Under the pieces are notes generated by a model, which searched no databases, had not been told where the DNA came from, and saw only the letters and a program-made list of their open reading frames with translations. The position numbers were made by a program, and so were the translations under genes. Below are positions 36,361-44,354 of a DNA stretch of 64,000 nucleotides, in pieces. Every line of letters starts with the position of its first letter. Positions within the stretch are counted from its first letter, which is position 1. Origin of the DNA: Peptococcaceae bacterium UBA7702 (GTDB lineage Bacteria > Bacillota > Dehalobacteriia > UBA7702). The stretch covers positions 35,865 to 99,864 of the forward strand of contig DLGE01000006.1 in the NCBI GenBank assembly GCA_002482535.1, read 5' to 3'.

Positions 36361-36387
36361 TTAGCACTCGGCTTGTCAGAGTGCTAA
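36361..36387. promoter_or_regulatory. CIRCE element (HrcA operator)
   Basis: A perfect consensus TTAGCACTC-N9-GAGTGCTAA lies just downstream of the htpG promoter -10 box. HrcA binding here represses transcription until heat shock. Confidence 0.95.
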
Positions 36388-36391
36388 AACT

Positions 36392-36419
36392 ATTATATCA
36401 GTTTTCCACATTTTGTCAA
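36392..36419 (-). promoter_or_regulatory. Sigma-A promoter of htpG
   Basis: On the minus strand TTGACA, 16 bp and TATAAT, with CIRCE immediately following. Confidence 0.85.
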
Positions 36420-36507
36420 CCGTATTTGTTTTCCCCTGAAACTGTTCGCGGCGCCTAACGGCACCGCGAACAGAAAGATTTCCCAATAAAACATCGTTTT
36501 CTTTTCT

Positions 36508-37716
36508 CTATCGGTCCTCTAAAAGGCGAGCAACTTCCGGGAACATGGCCACGCTTCGGTGAAGAATACCCTGCATATAGCTGACCAGAATGCCGTAGTT
36601 GGTTACCGGCACTTTTTGGCGGTCACCGTGGTTGGCACGATAGCGCATTTCCCTTTCATTGAGCATACAACCGCCGCAGTGGACGACCATGGCATAACCG
36701 GTCAAATTCTCAGGGTATTCCGTACCGGAGCAGAAGCAAAATTCAGGGCGCACGCCGGTATACTGCTGAATCCAGCGGGGCAGCTTCACGGTACCGATAT
36801 CGTCGCATTGGCGGTGATGGGTGCAGCCTTCGGCGATCAGCACCCGATCACCGTCTTTTAACGTATCGATGGCTCGAACGCCCCGCACCGCCGTTTCCAG
36901 AACCCCTTTATAGCGGGCAATTAAAATGGAAAAGGAGGTCAAGGCGACATCCTCAGGGGTATCCGCCGCGGCCTTGGCGAAAACCTGGCTGTCGGTGATC
37001 ACCAAGGCCGGCTTTTTGACGAGATTCGCTAAGGTTTCCCGCAGTTCGGATTCTTTTGCCACCGCGGCGATACCGCCGGCTTCCAGAATATCCCTGATCA
37101 CCTGTTGCTGCGGCAGGATCAAACGACCTTTGGGCGCCGCTTTATCAATGGGAATCACCAACACGGCGAAATCGCCAGGGTATAGCAGATCGCCGACAAT
37201 TTTCAGGGTCGTCTCCTCGGTTTTGGCAAGGTGTGCGATGCGCTCCTTCAGCTCTTCGATATGATATTTTTCTACGGCGCTGATGAGGATCTCCCTTTCA
37301 CCAAGGACCGGCGGCGCAGTCAGGAGATCACTCTTATTGAGGGTGACAATATAGTTGATCTCCTTTTCCTCAAAAAGGCGAATCAGTTCTTCATCCGCCG
37401 CGGTCTTGCCCGTTTTCGCGTCGATGACGAGGATGGCCACATCGGTTTTGTTTAAAACTTGCCGTGTCTTTTTTACCCGCAAGGCGCCGAGGGCCCCTTC
37501 ATCGTCAAAGCCGGGGGTGTCGATGATCATCACCGGCCCCATGGGCAACAGCTCCATAGCTTTATAAACGGGATCCGTCGTCGTTCCTTTGACATCGGAA
37601 ACGACGGCCAGGTCCTGATTGGTCACGGCGTTAACGACACTGGATTTACCGGCGTTGCGGCGGCCAAAAAAGCCGATATGCACGCGGCTGGCGGAGGGTG
37701 TATCATTGAGTCCCAT
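36508..37716 (-). CDS. hydF: [FeFe]-hydrogenase maturation GTPase HydF
   Basis: A 402-aa scaffold protein. The N-terminal GTPase has Walker A GRRNAGKS (18-25), switch KGTTTDP, DTPGFDD and NKSD. The middle is a dimerisation domain. The C-terminal domain has iron-sulfur ligands in GCTHHRQCDDIG and VVHCGGCMLN, the CxH...HCxxC pattern of HydF. It assembles the 2Fe subcluster made by HydE and HydG and delivers it to apo-hydrogenase. Last gene of a regulator-hydE-hydG-hydF operon. No hydrogenase structural gene is in the window. Confidence 0.96.
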   Translation of the reverse strand: MGLNDTPSASRVHIGFFGRRNAGKSSVVNAVTNQDLAVVSDVKGTTTDPVYKAMELLPMGPVMIIDTPGFDDEGALGALRVKKTRQVLNKTDVAILVIDAKTGKTAADEELIRLFEEKEINYIVTLNKSDLLTAPPVLGEREILISAVEKYHIEELKERIAHLAKTEETTLKIVGDLLYPGDFAVLVIPIDKAAPKGRLILPQQQVIRDILEAGGIAAVAKESELRETLANLVKKPALVITDSQVFAKAAADTPEDVALTSFSILIARYKGVLETAVRGVRAIDTLKDGDRVLIAEGCTHHRQCDDIGTVKLPRWIQQYTGVRPEFCFCSGTEYPENLTGYAMVVHCGGCMLNEREMRYRANHGDRQKVPVTNYGILVSYMQGILHRSVAMFPEVARLLEDR

Positions 37717-37736
37717 AACATGCTCCCAAACCTTTT

Positions 37737-39161
37737 TTAAAATCTAAAATCGCGCTTACCTGTTTCAATTTCTTTGAGATTTTTTATGGCGATTTCCCGA
37801 GTTTTTTCCCGGGGAATCCGGGCCAATTCCTTTTCAATGAGAGCTTCCCCTAATTTTCTCGTTTCCGGGGAGGCGTAATCCATCAAATACTCTTTCAGCG
37901 TCATCAGGGCATTGGGGTGGCAGCAATTTAAGATTTGGCCGCTTTTACACAAACTCATAAATCGGTCGCCGGTGCGGCCTTCCCGATAGCAGGCGGTACA
38001 GAAGGAGGGAATGTAACCCATTTCCATAAGCCAATGAATGACTTCGTCCAAGGTTCTCTGGTCGGAAACATCGAATTGTTCCGTATCGTGGGGGCGTTCT
38101 GCTTCGCTGTATCCCCCCACCGAAGTACGGCTGCCGCCGCTGATCTGGGAGACGCCAAGGTGAAGTACGGTCTTCCGTACCTCTTCGCTTTCTCTGGTGG
38201 ACATGATCATACCGGTGTAGGGCACGGCAATGCGGATCAGCGCGCAGATTTTGGCGAAGGTATCGTCGCTGATGCCGTTATCGAAAACAGTGGGATCGAT
38301 ATCATCGGCCTTCTTGATCCGAGGCACGCTGATGGTGTGGGGGCCCACGCCGTGAACGGCTTCCAAATGCTCGGCGTGCATCAAAAGACCGGCAAATTCG
38401 TATTTATAGAGTTCCAAACCGAAGAGTACGCCGAGACCGACGTCGTCAATGCCGCCTTCCATGGCTCGGTCCATCGCTTCGGTATGGTAGTTATAGTCGT
38501 GCTTCGGCCCGGTGGGATGGAGCTGCCCGTAGCTTTCCTTGTGATACGTTTCCTGGAAGAGGATATAGGTGCCGATGCCCACATCGTGGAGTTTTTTATA
38601 ATTTTCCACGCTGGTGGCGGCAATATTCACGTTGACCCGGCGAATGGCGCCGTTCTTATGTTTGATGTTGTAAATGGTCTTGATGCTTTCTAATATATAT
38701 TCGATGGGATTGTTTTTGGGATCTTCCCCGGCCTCGAGGGCAAGACGTTTATGCCCCATATCCTGAAGGGCGATGACTTCCCTTTCAATCTCCGCCTGGG
38801 TTAGTTTTTTTCTGGCGATGTGCTTGTTTTTGGCGTGATAGGGACAGTAAACGCAGCCATTGATGCAGTAATTGGAAAGGTAGAGGGGAGCAAAGATCAC
38901 GATGCGGTTCCCGTAAAAATCTTTTTTGATCTGTTCCGCCAAGGCTTTGATTTCCTCTATGACCGCGGGATCTTCACAGGCCAGCAAAACCGAGGCTTCC
39001 CGGTGGCTGAGACCTTTGCGCAGTTGGGCCTTTTTTAGAATTTCAGCGATCAACGGCAAATTGTTTTTGTTTTCTTCGGCATAAGCAAGGGTGCTGGCAA
39101 TCTCTTCATGATTGATGAATTCATCGGCACAAAGTGATTTGGGGTCGTATTGATAAGACAT
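37737..39161 (-). CDS. hydG: [FeFe]-hydrogenase maturase HydG
   Basis: A 474-aa radical-SAM tyrosine lyase that makes CO, cyanide and an Fe(CO)2(CN) synthon from tyrosine. The radical-SAM cluster is C99-x3-C103-x2-C106 (NYCINGCVYC). The auxiliary cluster is in the C-terminal FCTACYREGRTGDRFMSLC segment, unique to HydG. Start placed at the ATG after AAGGAGAAA; 26 codons of longer frame upstream have no support. Lies 37 bp after hydE and 20 bp before hydF, so the three are one transcript. Confidence 0.96.
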   Translation of the reverse strand: MSYQYDPKSLCADEFINHEEIASTLAYAEENKNNLPLIAEILKKAQLRKGLSHREASVLLACEDPAVIEEIKALAEQIKKDFYGNRIVIFAPLYLSNYCINGCVYCPYHAKNKHIARKKLTQAEIEREVIALQDMGHKRLALEAGEDPKNNPIEYILESIKTIYNIKHKNGAIRRVNVNIAATSVENYKKLHDVGIGTYILFQETYHKESYGQLHPTGPKHDYNYHTEAMDRAMEGGIDDVGLGVLFGLELYKYEFAGLLMHAEHLEAVHGVGPHTISVPRIKKADDIDPTVFDNGISDDTFAKICALIRIAVPYTGMIMSTRESEEVRKTVLHLGVSQISGGSRTSVGGYSEAERPHDTEQFDVSDQRTLDEVIHWLMEMGYIPSFCTACYREGRTGDRFMSLCKSGQILNCCHPNALMTLKEYLMDYASPETRKLGEALIEKELARIPREKTREIAIKNLKEIETGKRDFRF

Positions 39162-39198
39162 AATTTCTCCTTTCTTTCGGGTCAACATTGTTTCCCCG

Positions 39199-40242
39199 TT
39201 AGGGCATATATTTGTAATCGCCTTTTGCAACGACAACATGACAACCGATCTGTTCCATGCGGCGTTTTAAATCATCGAGGCATTCCGCAGCTTCCGCGCC
39301 GTAGCTCCGTTTGTTGTTATAGAGCAGGTATTTTCCCCGCACATCGGCGGGGGAAAGATTGGGCATCACCACATTGGCGCCGGCCAAAATCCCCCGCTCC
39401 CTGCCATCCTCTGCCGCCGTACCCAAAGCCGTGGTGGCTGGGAGCAGCACAGAGGGCAGGAGCAGACGGATGACGGCCAGGAGCATAAGAGTCAGCTCCA
39501 CGCTACCGGCAGGCCGATCGCCAAAGGGCGTATCACGGTGGGGCAAGAACGGCCCGATGCCCACCATCTGGGGATCAAACCGCTGTAAAAAGCGGAGGTC
39601 TTCAATAAGGTATTCCATTTTTTGAAAAGGAGAACCCACCATCATGCCGCAGCCCACTTGAAAGCCGATCTTTTTCAGCGTATCTAAGCAGGCCAACCTG
39701 TTTTTCAAGGACATTTTGGCCGGATGGAGTTTTTGGTAGTGCTCCGCCACAGCGGTCTCATGGCGGAGCAGATAGCGGTCAGCGCCGGCCTCAAAAAGCA
39801 GGCGGTAACTTTCTTCACTGCGCTCTCCCAAAGATAGGGTAACGGCAACAGCGGGATATCTTGCTTTGATCTCCCGGATGATGGCGGCAAGGCGCGTATC
39901 CGTATACCAGCCGTCTTCGCCCCCCTGCAAGACAAAGGTACGAAAACCAAGATCGTAGCCGACGTCGCAGCAGGCGAGAATCGTTTTTTCGTCGAGACGG
40001 TAGCGGGAAGCCTTTTGGTTGCTGCGGCGGATGCCGCAATAAAGACAATCGTTTTTACAGTAGTTGGAGACCTCGATCAAACCGCGGATATAAACATCAT
40101 CACCATAGACGCTTTGCCGCACGGCCCGGGCCGCATCAAACAAGTACGCCTTTTCTTTTTCACCGCTCTCGGTGAGCAGCGTCAGAAAATCTCCGTCGGA
40201 AAGATCGCGGTTTTGCCGTAAACGGTCAATGATTTGTTTCAT
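39199..40242 (-). CDS. hydE: [FeFe]-hydrogenase maturase HydE
   Basis: A 347-aa radical-SAM enzyme with C62-x3-C66-x2-C69 (NYCKNDCLYC), a TLSLGERSEESY stretch and a C-terminal LLPATTALGT region typical of HydE. It acts after HydG on the Fe(CO)2(CN)-cysteine synthon in building the hydrogenase active site. It lies 22 bp after the small regulator gene in the maturation operon. The related BioB is excluded by gene context and by the C-terminal sequence. Confidence 0.94.
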   Translation of the reverse strand: MKQIIDRLRQNRDLSDGDFLTLLTESGEKEKAYLFDAARAVRQSVYGDDVYIRGLIEVSNYCKNDCLYCGIRRSNQKASRYRLDEKTILACCDVGYDLGFRTFVLQGGEDGWYTDTRLAAIIREIKARYPAVAVTLSLGERSEESYRLLFEAGADRYLLRHETAVAEHYQKLHPAKMSLKNRLACLDTLKKIGFQVGCGMMVGSPFQKMEYLIEDLRFLQRFDPQMVGIGPFLPHRDTPFGDRPAGSVELTLMLLAVIRLLLPSVLLPATTALGTAAEDGRERGILAGANVVMPNLSPADVRGKYLLYNNKRSYGAEAAECLDDLKRRMEQIGCHVVVAKGDYKYMP

Positions 40243-40264
40243 CGTTATCCTCTTTCATGGCATA

Positions 40265-40510
40265 TCAAACTTGCGCGTAAATCGTTTTGACACTGACACC
40301 GTCAATTCTGCCGATTTTTCCGGAAATGGCGTTGATCACATCAAGGGGCGCGTCCACGGCGACACTCATGATATTGATCTGTTTTTCCCGATAGGGAACA
40401 CCCATCCGGCTGACAATGTAACCGGCGTAGTGATGCAGTATGGCGTTGAGCTTATCGGTATTTTCAGTCTTCTCAAGGATGATACCGATCAAGGCGACTC
40501 TTGTTTCCAT
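40265..40510 (-). CDS. TM1266-type small regulator of iron-only hydrogenase
   Basis: An 81-aa ferredoxin-like (ACT/NikR-like) protein of the TM1266 'iron-only hydrogenase system regulator' family. It starts METRVALIGIILE, with the HHYAGYIVSRMGVPY and INIMSVAVDAPLD stretches. It lacks a DNA-binding arm, so it may sense a ligand rather than bind DNA. It opens the hydE-hydG-hydF operon; Shine-Dalgarno GGGGGAGG fixes the start. A longer open frame upstream belongs to the untranslated leader. Confidence 0.87.
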   Translation of the reverse strand: METRVALIGIILEKTENTDKLNAILHHYAGYIVSRMGVPYREKQINIMSVAVDAPLDVINAISGKIGRIDGVSVKTIYAQV

Positions 40511-40731
40511 CGAACCTCCCCCTTCGTCTGTCAGGCAATAAAAAATGCGCCGGAAAGGCGCATTGCATACGGCAGACAAAATACACGTAAACGGATTTTG
40601 TACCACCGTATTACAGGACGTCACGGCAAAGCCCTGCCGCAACCATAACCCATCATTCACGCCTTCCATCTCAAAACAAATTTCAATGTCAGGAAATTTC
40701 ATTGTCCGGCACTCATTTTCACGGGCCGGTT
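40511..40731 (-). promoter_or_regulatory. Attenuator-like leader of the hydrogenase maturation operon
   Basis: About 220 nt between promoter and first gene. Near its end an 8-bp GC stem (GGCGCATT/AATGCGCC, 5-base loop) followed by six T residues makes a canonical terminator (40538-40566), only 28 bp before the first start codon and leaving no room for another promoter. Just upstream, ATACGG (40567-40572) pairs with CCGTAT (40606-40611) around an ACAAAAT/ATTTTGT arm. A CCGGC/GCCGG hairpin opens the leader. This layout suggests conditional termination. Confidence 0.55.
40572..40601. repeat. Hairpin repeat, copy 1
   Basis: GCAGACAAAATACACGTAAA followed by CGGATTTTGT. It is nearly identical to 44967-44996, differing only at R/Y transitions in the loop that leave the stem intact. 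Here it lies inside the hydrogenase-maturation leader. Confidence 0.65.
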
Positions 40732-40737
40732 TTTTCC

Positions 40738-40765
40738 ATTATAACATAAAAAACAGGGGTTACAA
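40738..40765 (-). promoter_or_regulatory. Promoter of the hydrogenase maturation operon
   Basis: On the minus strand TTGTAA, 16 bp and TATAAT, about 230 bp before the first start codon. Confidence 0.65.
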
Positions 40766-40821
40766 GACAAAATCAGATGATTTTTTTGTTCTGTTCACGG
40801 TAGAATTCTCGCTTTCCCCCG

Positions 40822-40947
40822 TTACCGCCGGGCCAAAGACAGTCTTTTCCGCCGCTGTTTTCTGCGCTTACCACTGCTTTGCACCACGAAACAACGATCA
40901 AGACAAAGCATCGCCATAAGAATACCAAGCCATAACAACAAACCCAT
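40822..40947 (-). CDS. Small membrane protein, 41 residues
   Basis: ATG follows a very strong Shine-Dalgarno (AAGGAGGGGA, 5-6 bp spacing). The product has a hydrophobic helix (MGLLLWLGILMAMLCL) and a strongly basic tail (SGKRRKQRRKRLSLARR), the plan of a single-pass inner-membrane peptide with a positive cytoplasmic end. It lies between the ATPase gene and the hydrogenase maturation promoter, same strand as both. Function unknown; size and topology recall regulators of membrane proteins or toxin-like peptides, but nothing more can be said. Confidence 0.5.
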   Translation of the reverse strand: MGLLLWLGILMAMLCLDRCFVVQSSGKRRKQRRKRLSLARR

Positions 40948-41041
40948 TGTCTCCCCTTCTTTCTTCGCGCAGGCGCGTTTTTTACAATGGGAATGATAGC
41001 ATAACCTATGGGACTTTTTTGGTACATCGCGGCAAAAGTAG

Positions 41042-41905
41042 TTACGAAAACTCCCCTTCGTGTTCTTTGAAAAAATCCCGATAGACTTCAATGTTTGCCA
41101 ACTTGGTCCAAGTTTTGTTTTGCGGCGGCGTTTCGTCAAGATCATAAATTTTAGCAAAGGGCAGGGCCAAAAGAAACGGAGAGTGAGTGGCGACAATGAA
41201 CTGGCAGTGAAAAAAACGCGCGGAATCTTCGATGAAGCGGGCTAATTTCAGTTGAAATGCGGCGGAGAGGCTATTTTCTGGCTCATCCAGCAGATAAAGG
41301 GCGTGATCCTCAATGGCTTCGGTAAAATAGGCAAAGGCACTTTCGCCATTGGAAAGCTCCCGGGGATTTTGCATCAGCCGCTCCCTGACATATTGAGACC
41401 GCGTCTTTCTCCGGGCGTCGTTATTCTTTTTGAGATCGTCGATATCGTTGAAGGTGCGCAGACGCACATTGGCTTTTTTCATTTCGGTATATTCGCAAAA
41501 CAGGTCCTCTCGCCTCGTATCGATTCCTTCATTGAGGCCGCGGAGATGGAGCAGGGCGTCAAAAACATCGTCACTGGTGATAATTTTGCTTTTTCCGGGA
41601 AGTTCCTTTTGGGAGGAAAGCCAATGATCGCAGCCTTTGACGTAATCGTCAAAAAAGCTGCTGCGGTTAAAGAGGGATTGCCGCCTGACCCCTAACTTCT
41701 CCGCAATGATGTTGAGCAGTGTCGATTTACCGCTGCCGTTGCCGCCGGCGAAAATCGTCACCGGATCAAAGGTGAAACGCGGCAGTTCCCGGTAACAGAA
41801 CACCTGAAACGGATAGAAGGTTTGAAAACAAGTGGAGCGGGTGTCGTTTAAGTAGAGCTCCTCTTCTTGGCGGCTCACGGTCTGAAATTGTTCTAAATAA
41901 ATCAT
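41042..41905 (-). CDS. AAA/ABC-type ATPase, predicted ATP-binding protein
   Basis: A 287-aa ATPase of the single-protein AAA_23/SMC-like group: Walker A AGGNGSGKST, the signature region LSNGESAFAYF, Walker B YLLDEPENSLS and the switch His in VATHSPFLL. Such proteins include the predicted ATPases COG3910 and the OLD-type ATP-binding subunits of defence systems. There is no nuclease gene beside it. The start with a GTGAGG site is preferred to one 28 codons earlier. It is transcribed divergently from a WYL regulator. Confidence 0.83.
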   Translation of the reverse strand: MIYLEQFQTVSRQEEELYLNDTRSTCFQTFYPFQVFCYRELPRFTFDPVTIFAGGNGSGKSTLLNIIAEKLGVRRQSLFNRSSFFDDYVKGCDHWLSSQKELPGKSKIITSDDVFDALLHLRGLNEGIDTRREDLFCEYTEMKKANVRLRTFNDIDDLKKNNDARRKTRSQYVRERLMQNPRELSNGESAFAYFTEAIEDHALYLLDEPENSLSAAFQLKLARFIEDSARFFHCQFIVATHSPFLLALPFAKIYDLDETPPQNKTWTKLANIEVYRDFFKEHEGEFS

Positions 41906-41948
41906 AACGGCCTCACTTTTTGATGATATCACGATAATTGGGATGTTT

Positions 41949-41976
41949 TTGGTACTTTTATCATGTATAATATAAT
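41949..41976 (+). promoter_or_regulatory. Promoter of the WYL regulator
   Basis: TTGGTA, 16 bp and TATAAT, with a second overlapping TATAAT. About 100 bp before the start; the region is shared with the divergent ATPase gene. Confidence 0.5.
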
Positions 41977-42076
41977 TATAAATGATCACTGCGGTCTTTT
42001 CTTATGGGGATTCTTTCGATCAAGAACAGCCTTTGTCTATCACCAAGAAAGCCGTCGTGAAAAGGAGGGGAATTCT

Positions 42077-43069
42077 ATGCTCATCGACCCGCCGAAAAAA
42101 CTAACGGTACTGTTCATACTGGAAATTTTAAAAAGAGAAACCAATTACGATCACCATATTTCCCAGCAGGAAATCATCGCTTTGCTCAAACGAGATTACA
42201 ACATGGAAGCAGAAAGAAAAAGCGTTTCCCGGAACATCAACGATCTCATCGACGCCGGTTACGATATTGTCTGCCGCAACGGCTATTACCTCGACACCAG
42301 GGATTTCGAGTATAGCGAGTTACGCCTGATCATTGATTCCCTGCTCTTTTCCAAAAACATTCCCCGCAGCCAATGCAAAACACTGATCAAAAAGTTGATC
42401 AACCTCACGGACCGTCATTTCAACGCCAGAGTACGCCACATTTCCACCATGCCGGTGCCGAAAACCGATCACCGGCAGGTCTTTTACACCGTCGAGATTC
42501 TCGACGAGGCCATCACCCATAACAAAATGGTCTCTTTTTACTACAACGAATACCGCACTGACAAAAAGCTTCATCACAAACGGGAAGCGAGATATACGGT
42601 AAGCCCCTATCAAATCGCTGCCACCAATGGCCGCTACTATCTGATCTGCTGTACGGAGCATCACGATAACATCGCCCACTACCGTATCGACCACATGGAA
42701 AGCGCCGAGCTCATGGACAGCAGGGCAAAACCGATGAAGGAGGTCAAGGGTTTAGAGCACGGCCTTGATTTGCCCAAACACATGGCGGAGCATATCTATA
42801 TGTTTTCCGGCGAAAGCCGGCGCGTACTTTTTCGTGCACAGAAATCCCTGGTCGATCAGGTCATCGACTGGTTCGGCACCGACCTGACCTTTTCCAACGA
42901 AAGGGAAGACAGCGTCGATGTTTCTGTTCGCGTCAACCAAAACGCGATGTTTTGCTGGCTCCTCCAATACGGTCCCTTCTGTGAAGTATTGGAACCCCCT
43001 GATCTGCGAGAAAAAGTGAAAGACGCCGTAGTAGAGATGGCAGCACGTTATGGAAAGGAACCTTCCTAA
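42077..43069 (+). CDS. WYL-domain transcription regulator
   Basis: A 330-aa protein: N-terminal helix-turn-helix (KLTVLFILEILKRET...SQQEIIALLKRDYNMEAERKSVSRNINDL), a central WYL domain (MVSFYYNEYRTD; SPYQIAATNGRYYLICC; YRIDHMESAEL) and the C-terminal WCX dimerisation region. WYL domains bind nucleic-acid or nucleotide ligands and often control stress or defence genes. AAAAGGAGGGG fixes the start. It is divergent from the ATPase gene and convergent with the leucine-rich-repeat gene, 7 bp away. Targets unknown. Confidence 0.88.
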   Translation: MLIDPPKKLTVLFILEILKRETNYDHHISQQEIIALLKRDYNMEAERKSVSRNINDLIDAGYDIVCRNGYYLDTRDFEYSELRLIIDSLLFSKNIPRSQCKTLIKKLINLTDRHFNARVRHISTMPVPKTDHRQVFYTVEILDEAITHNKMVSFYYNEYRTDKKLHHKREARYTVSPYQIAATNGRYYLICCTEHHDNIAHYRIDHMESAELMDSRAKPMKEVKGLEHGLDLPKHMAEHIYMFSGESRRVLFRAQKSLVDQVIDWFGTDLTFSNEREDSVDVSVRVNQNAMFCWLLQYGPFCEVLEPPDLREKVKDAVVEMAARYGKEPS

Positions 43070-43076
43070 AAGAGTC

Positions 43077-44099
43077 TCAAAAAAGGAGCTCTTTCTCAAA
43101 AGGCAACGCTTCAGCAGAGTGCTGCGTAACGCAGTTGCCGAAACGGTTTTGCTTGTATTTTTGCAATGAAACAACGACCTCTTTGCGGCACAATGCACTG
43201 GCCTCTTCTATACAAGCGTCGATGTCCTTCTCCCCAGGCAGCCCCATATCATAAAGGCCGCTTAGCGCCTGGAAATCCGACAGGGAAATCGCCAAGAAGA
43301 GCATCTCTCGTTCATGCTCCCTGATATAAGTCTCATACATCTCCCGTTCCGCCATGGCATACCGTTTGGCACTGGTCAAATAACAGAGCGCCAGTATCTT
43401 TTGGGCGTTCTCCTCCCAAAGTCGCAGCTCGACGTTGGGAATATAACCATGTTCGAAAGGGGGCAACTGGCGCAAGCTAAAAAGATTTTCAGAAATCACA
43501 GCTGCGGAAACAGGAAAATCCAATTTCCCCAAGCCGGAGCATTCTCCCAAGGTATTGCTGCCGATCTCCCTGACCCCATCGGGAATGGCGAGCCGGCTCA
43601 GCCTTGTACAGTGCTCGAAGGCACCCAACTCAATCCGTTCCACCGAAGGTGGGATGTCAATATCCGTTAAACGGGAGCATCCATAAAAGGTACGGTTTCT
43701 GATCCGTTCAAGCTTTGGCGGCAAGGAGATGCGTGTCAGCGATGTACAGCCCCAAAAAGCAGCTTCTCCAATCTTTTCGATGCTTTCAGGGAGCACGATT
43801 CGTTCCAACGACGTACAGCCGCTAAAGGCCCTGTGACCGATTTGCCGAAAACTCTGGGGCAAAATCACTTCTTTTAAATTAGGACATTCTCCAAAAGCCC
43901 ACCAGTCGGAGGTAACAATACCTTCCGCAAGGATCAACTTTTTCAACTGCTTTTCCCCGCGGAAGAGAGATTCCCCGACAGCGGTCACCTTTTGTTTTTG
44001 CCAGAAGGCAGGTACTGTGACGATAGCGTCGGCCTTGCCGTAAAGCTTCGTCAAAGTAATGCCATTTTCGTTTTTTTCATAGCCGTAAGACAGTGTCAT
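43077..44099 (-). CDS. BspA-like leucine-rich-repeat protein
   Basis: A 340-aa protein without signal peptide. About residues 35-205 consist of 23-residue BspA-type (LRR_5) repeats of the form F-x-G-C-x-x-L-x-x-I-x-L-P-x-x-x-x-x-I-G-x-x-A. The C-terminal ~130 residues are helical, with many Glu and Arg (AMAEREMYETYIREHEREML). LRR_5 proteins usually mediate protein contacts; lacking export signals this one probably acts in the cytoplasm. An AGGTGAGGTG site precedes the start. Partners unknown. Confidence 0.82.
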   Translation of the reverse strand: MTLSYGYEKNENGITLTKLYGKADAIVTVPAFWQKQKVTAVGESLFRGEKQLKKLILAEGIVTSDWWAFGECPNLKEVILPQSFRQIGHRAFSGCTSLERIVLPESIEKIGEAAFWGCTSLTRISLPPKLERIRNRTFYGCSRLTDIDIPPSVERIELGAFEHCTRLSRLAIPDGVREIGSNTLGECSGLGKLDFPVSAAVISENLFSLRQLPPFEHGYIPNVELRLWEENAQKILALCYLTSAKRYAMAEREMYETYIREHEREMLFLAISLSDFQALSGLYDMGLPGEKDIDACIEEASALCRKEVVVSLQKYKQNRFGNCVTQHSAEALPFEKELLF

Positions 44100-44230
44100 A
44101 CGATCATCACCTCACCTTTATTTTAAATTGCCTTTATGGCCCTTTAGAAATTAGAGATCGGGACTTTTCCGTATTTCTTGCCAATCTGCCGTTTCACCTT
44201 TCGTTTATTATAGCACACTTTCAGTATCAT

Positions 44231-44259
44231 TTGCGGCAAGATGCGTTTTATGTTATAAT
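44231..44259 (+). promoter_or_regulatory. Promoter of the UbiX-like gene
   Basis: TTGCGG, 17 bp and an extended -10 (TGTTATAAT), about 95 bp before the start. Confidence 0.65.
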
Positions 44260-44354
44260 AATGAAATCATGATGTCCTGCCCCCACATTGCAGATCGAAG
44301 GAAAGGCCCTTGGCAGTCGCGGCAAAAAGAGCGACACCAACGAGGTTAAAACAT

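Noticed and set aside
36338..36367. ATG at 36367 as htpG start
   Set aside because: It lies within CIRCE near the transcription start, without a ribosome-binding site.
40590..40612. T-box antiterminator in the hydrogenase leader
   Set aside because: A GGTGGTAC stretch recalls the T-box sequence, but the rest of the consensus and a specifier stem are absent, and hyd genes are not T-box targets.
40511..40702. N-terminal extension of the TM1266-type regulator
   Set aside because: It covers the leader hairpins and the terminator; the family length is about 80 residues.
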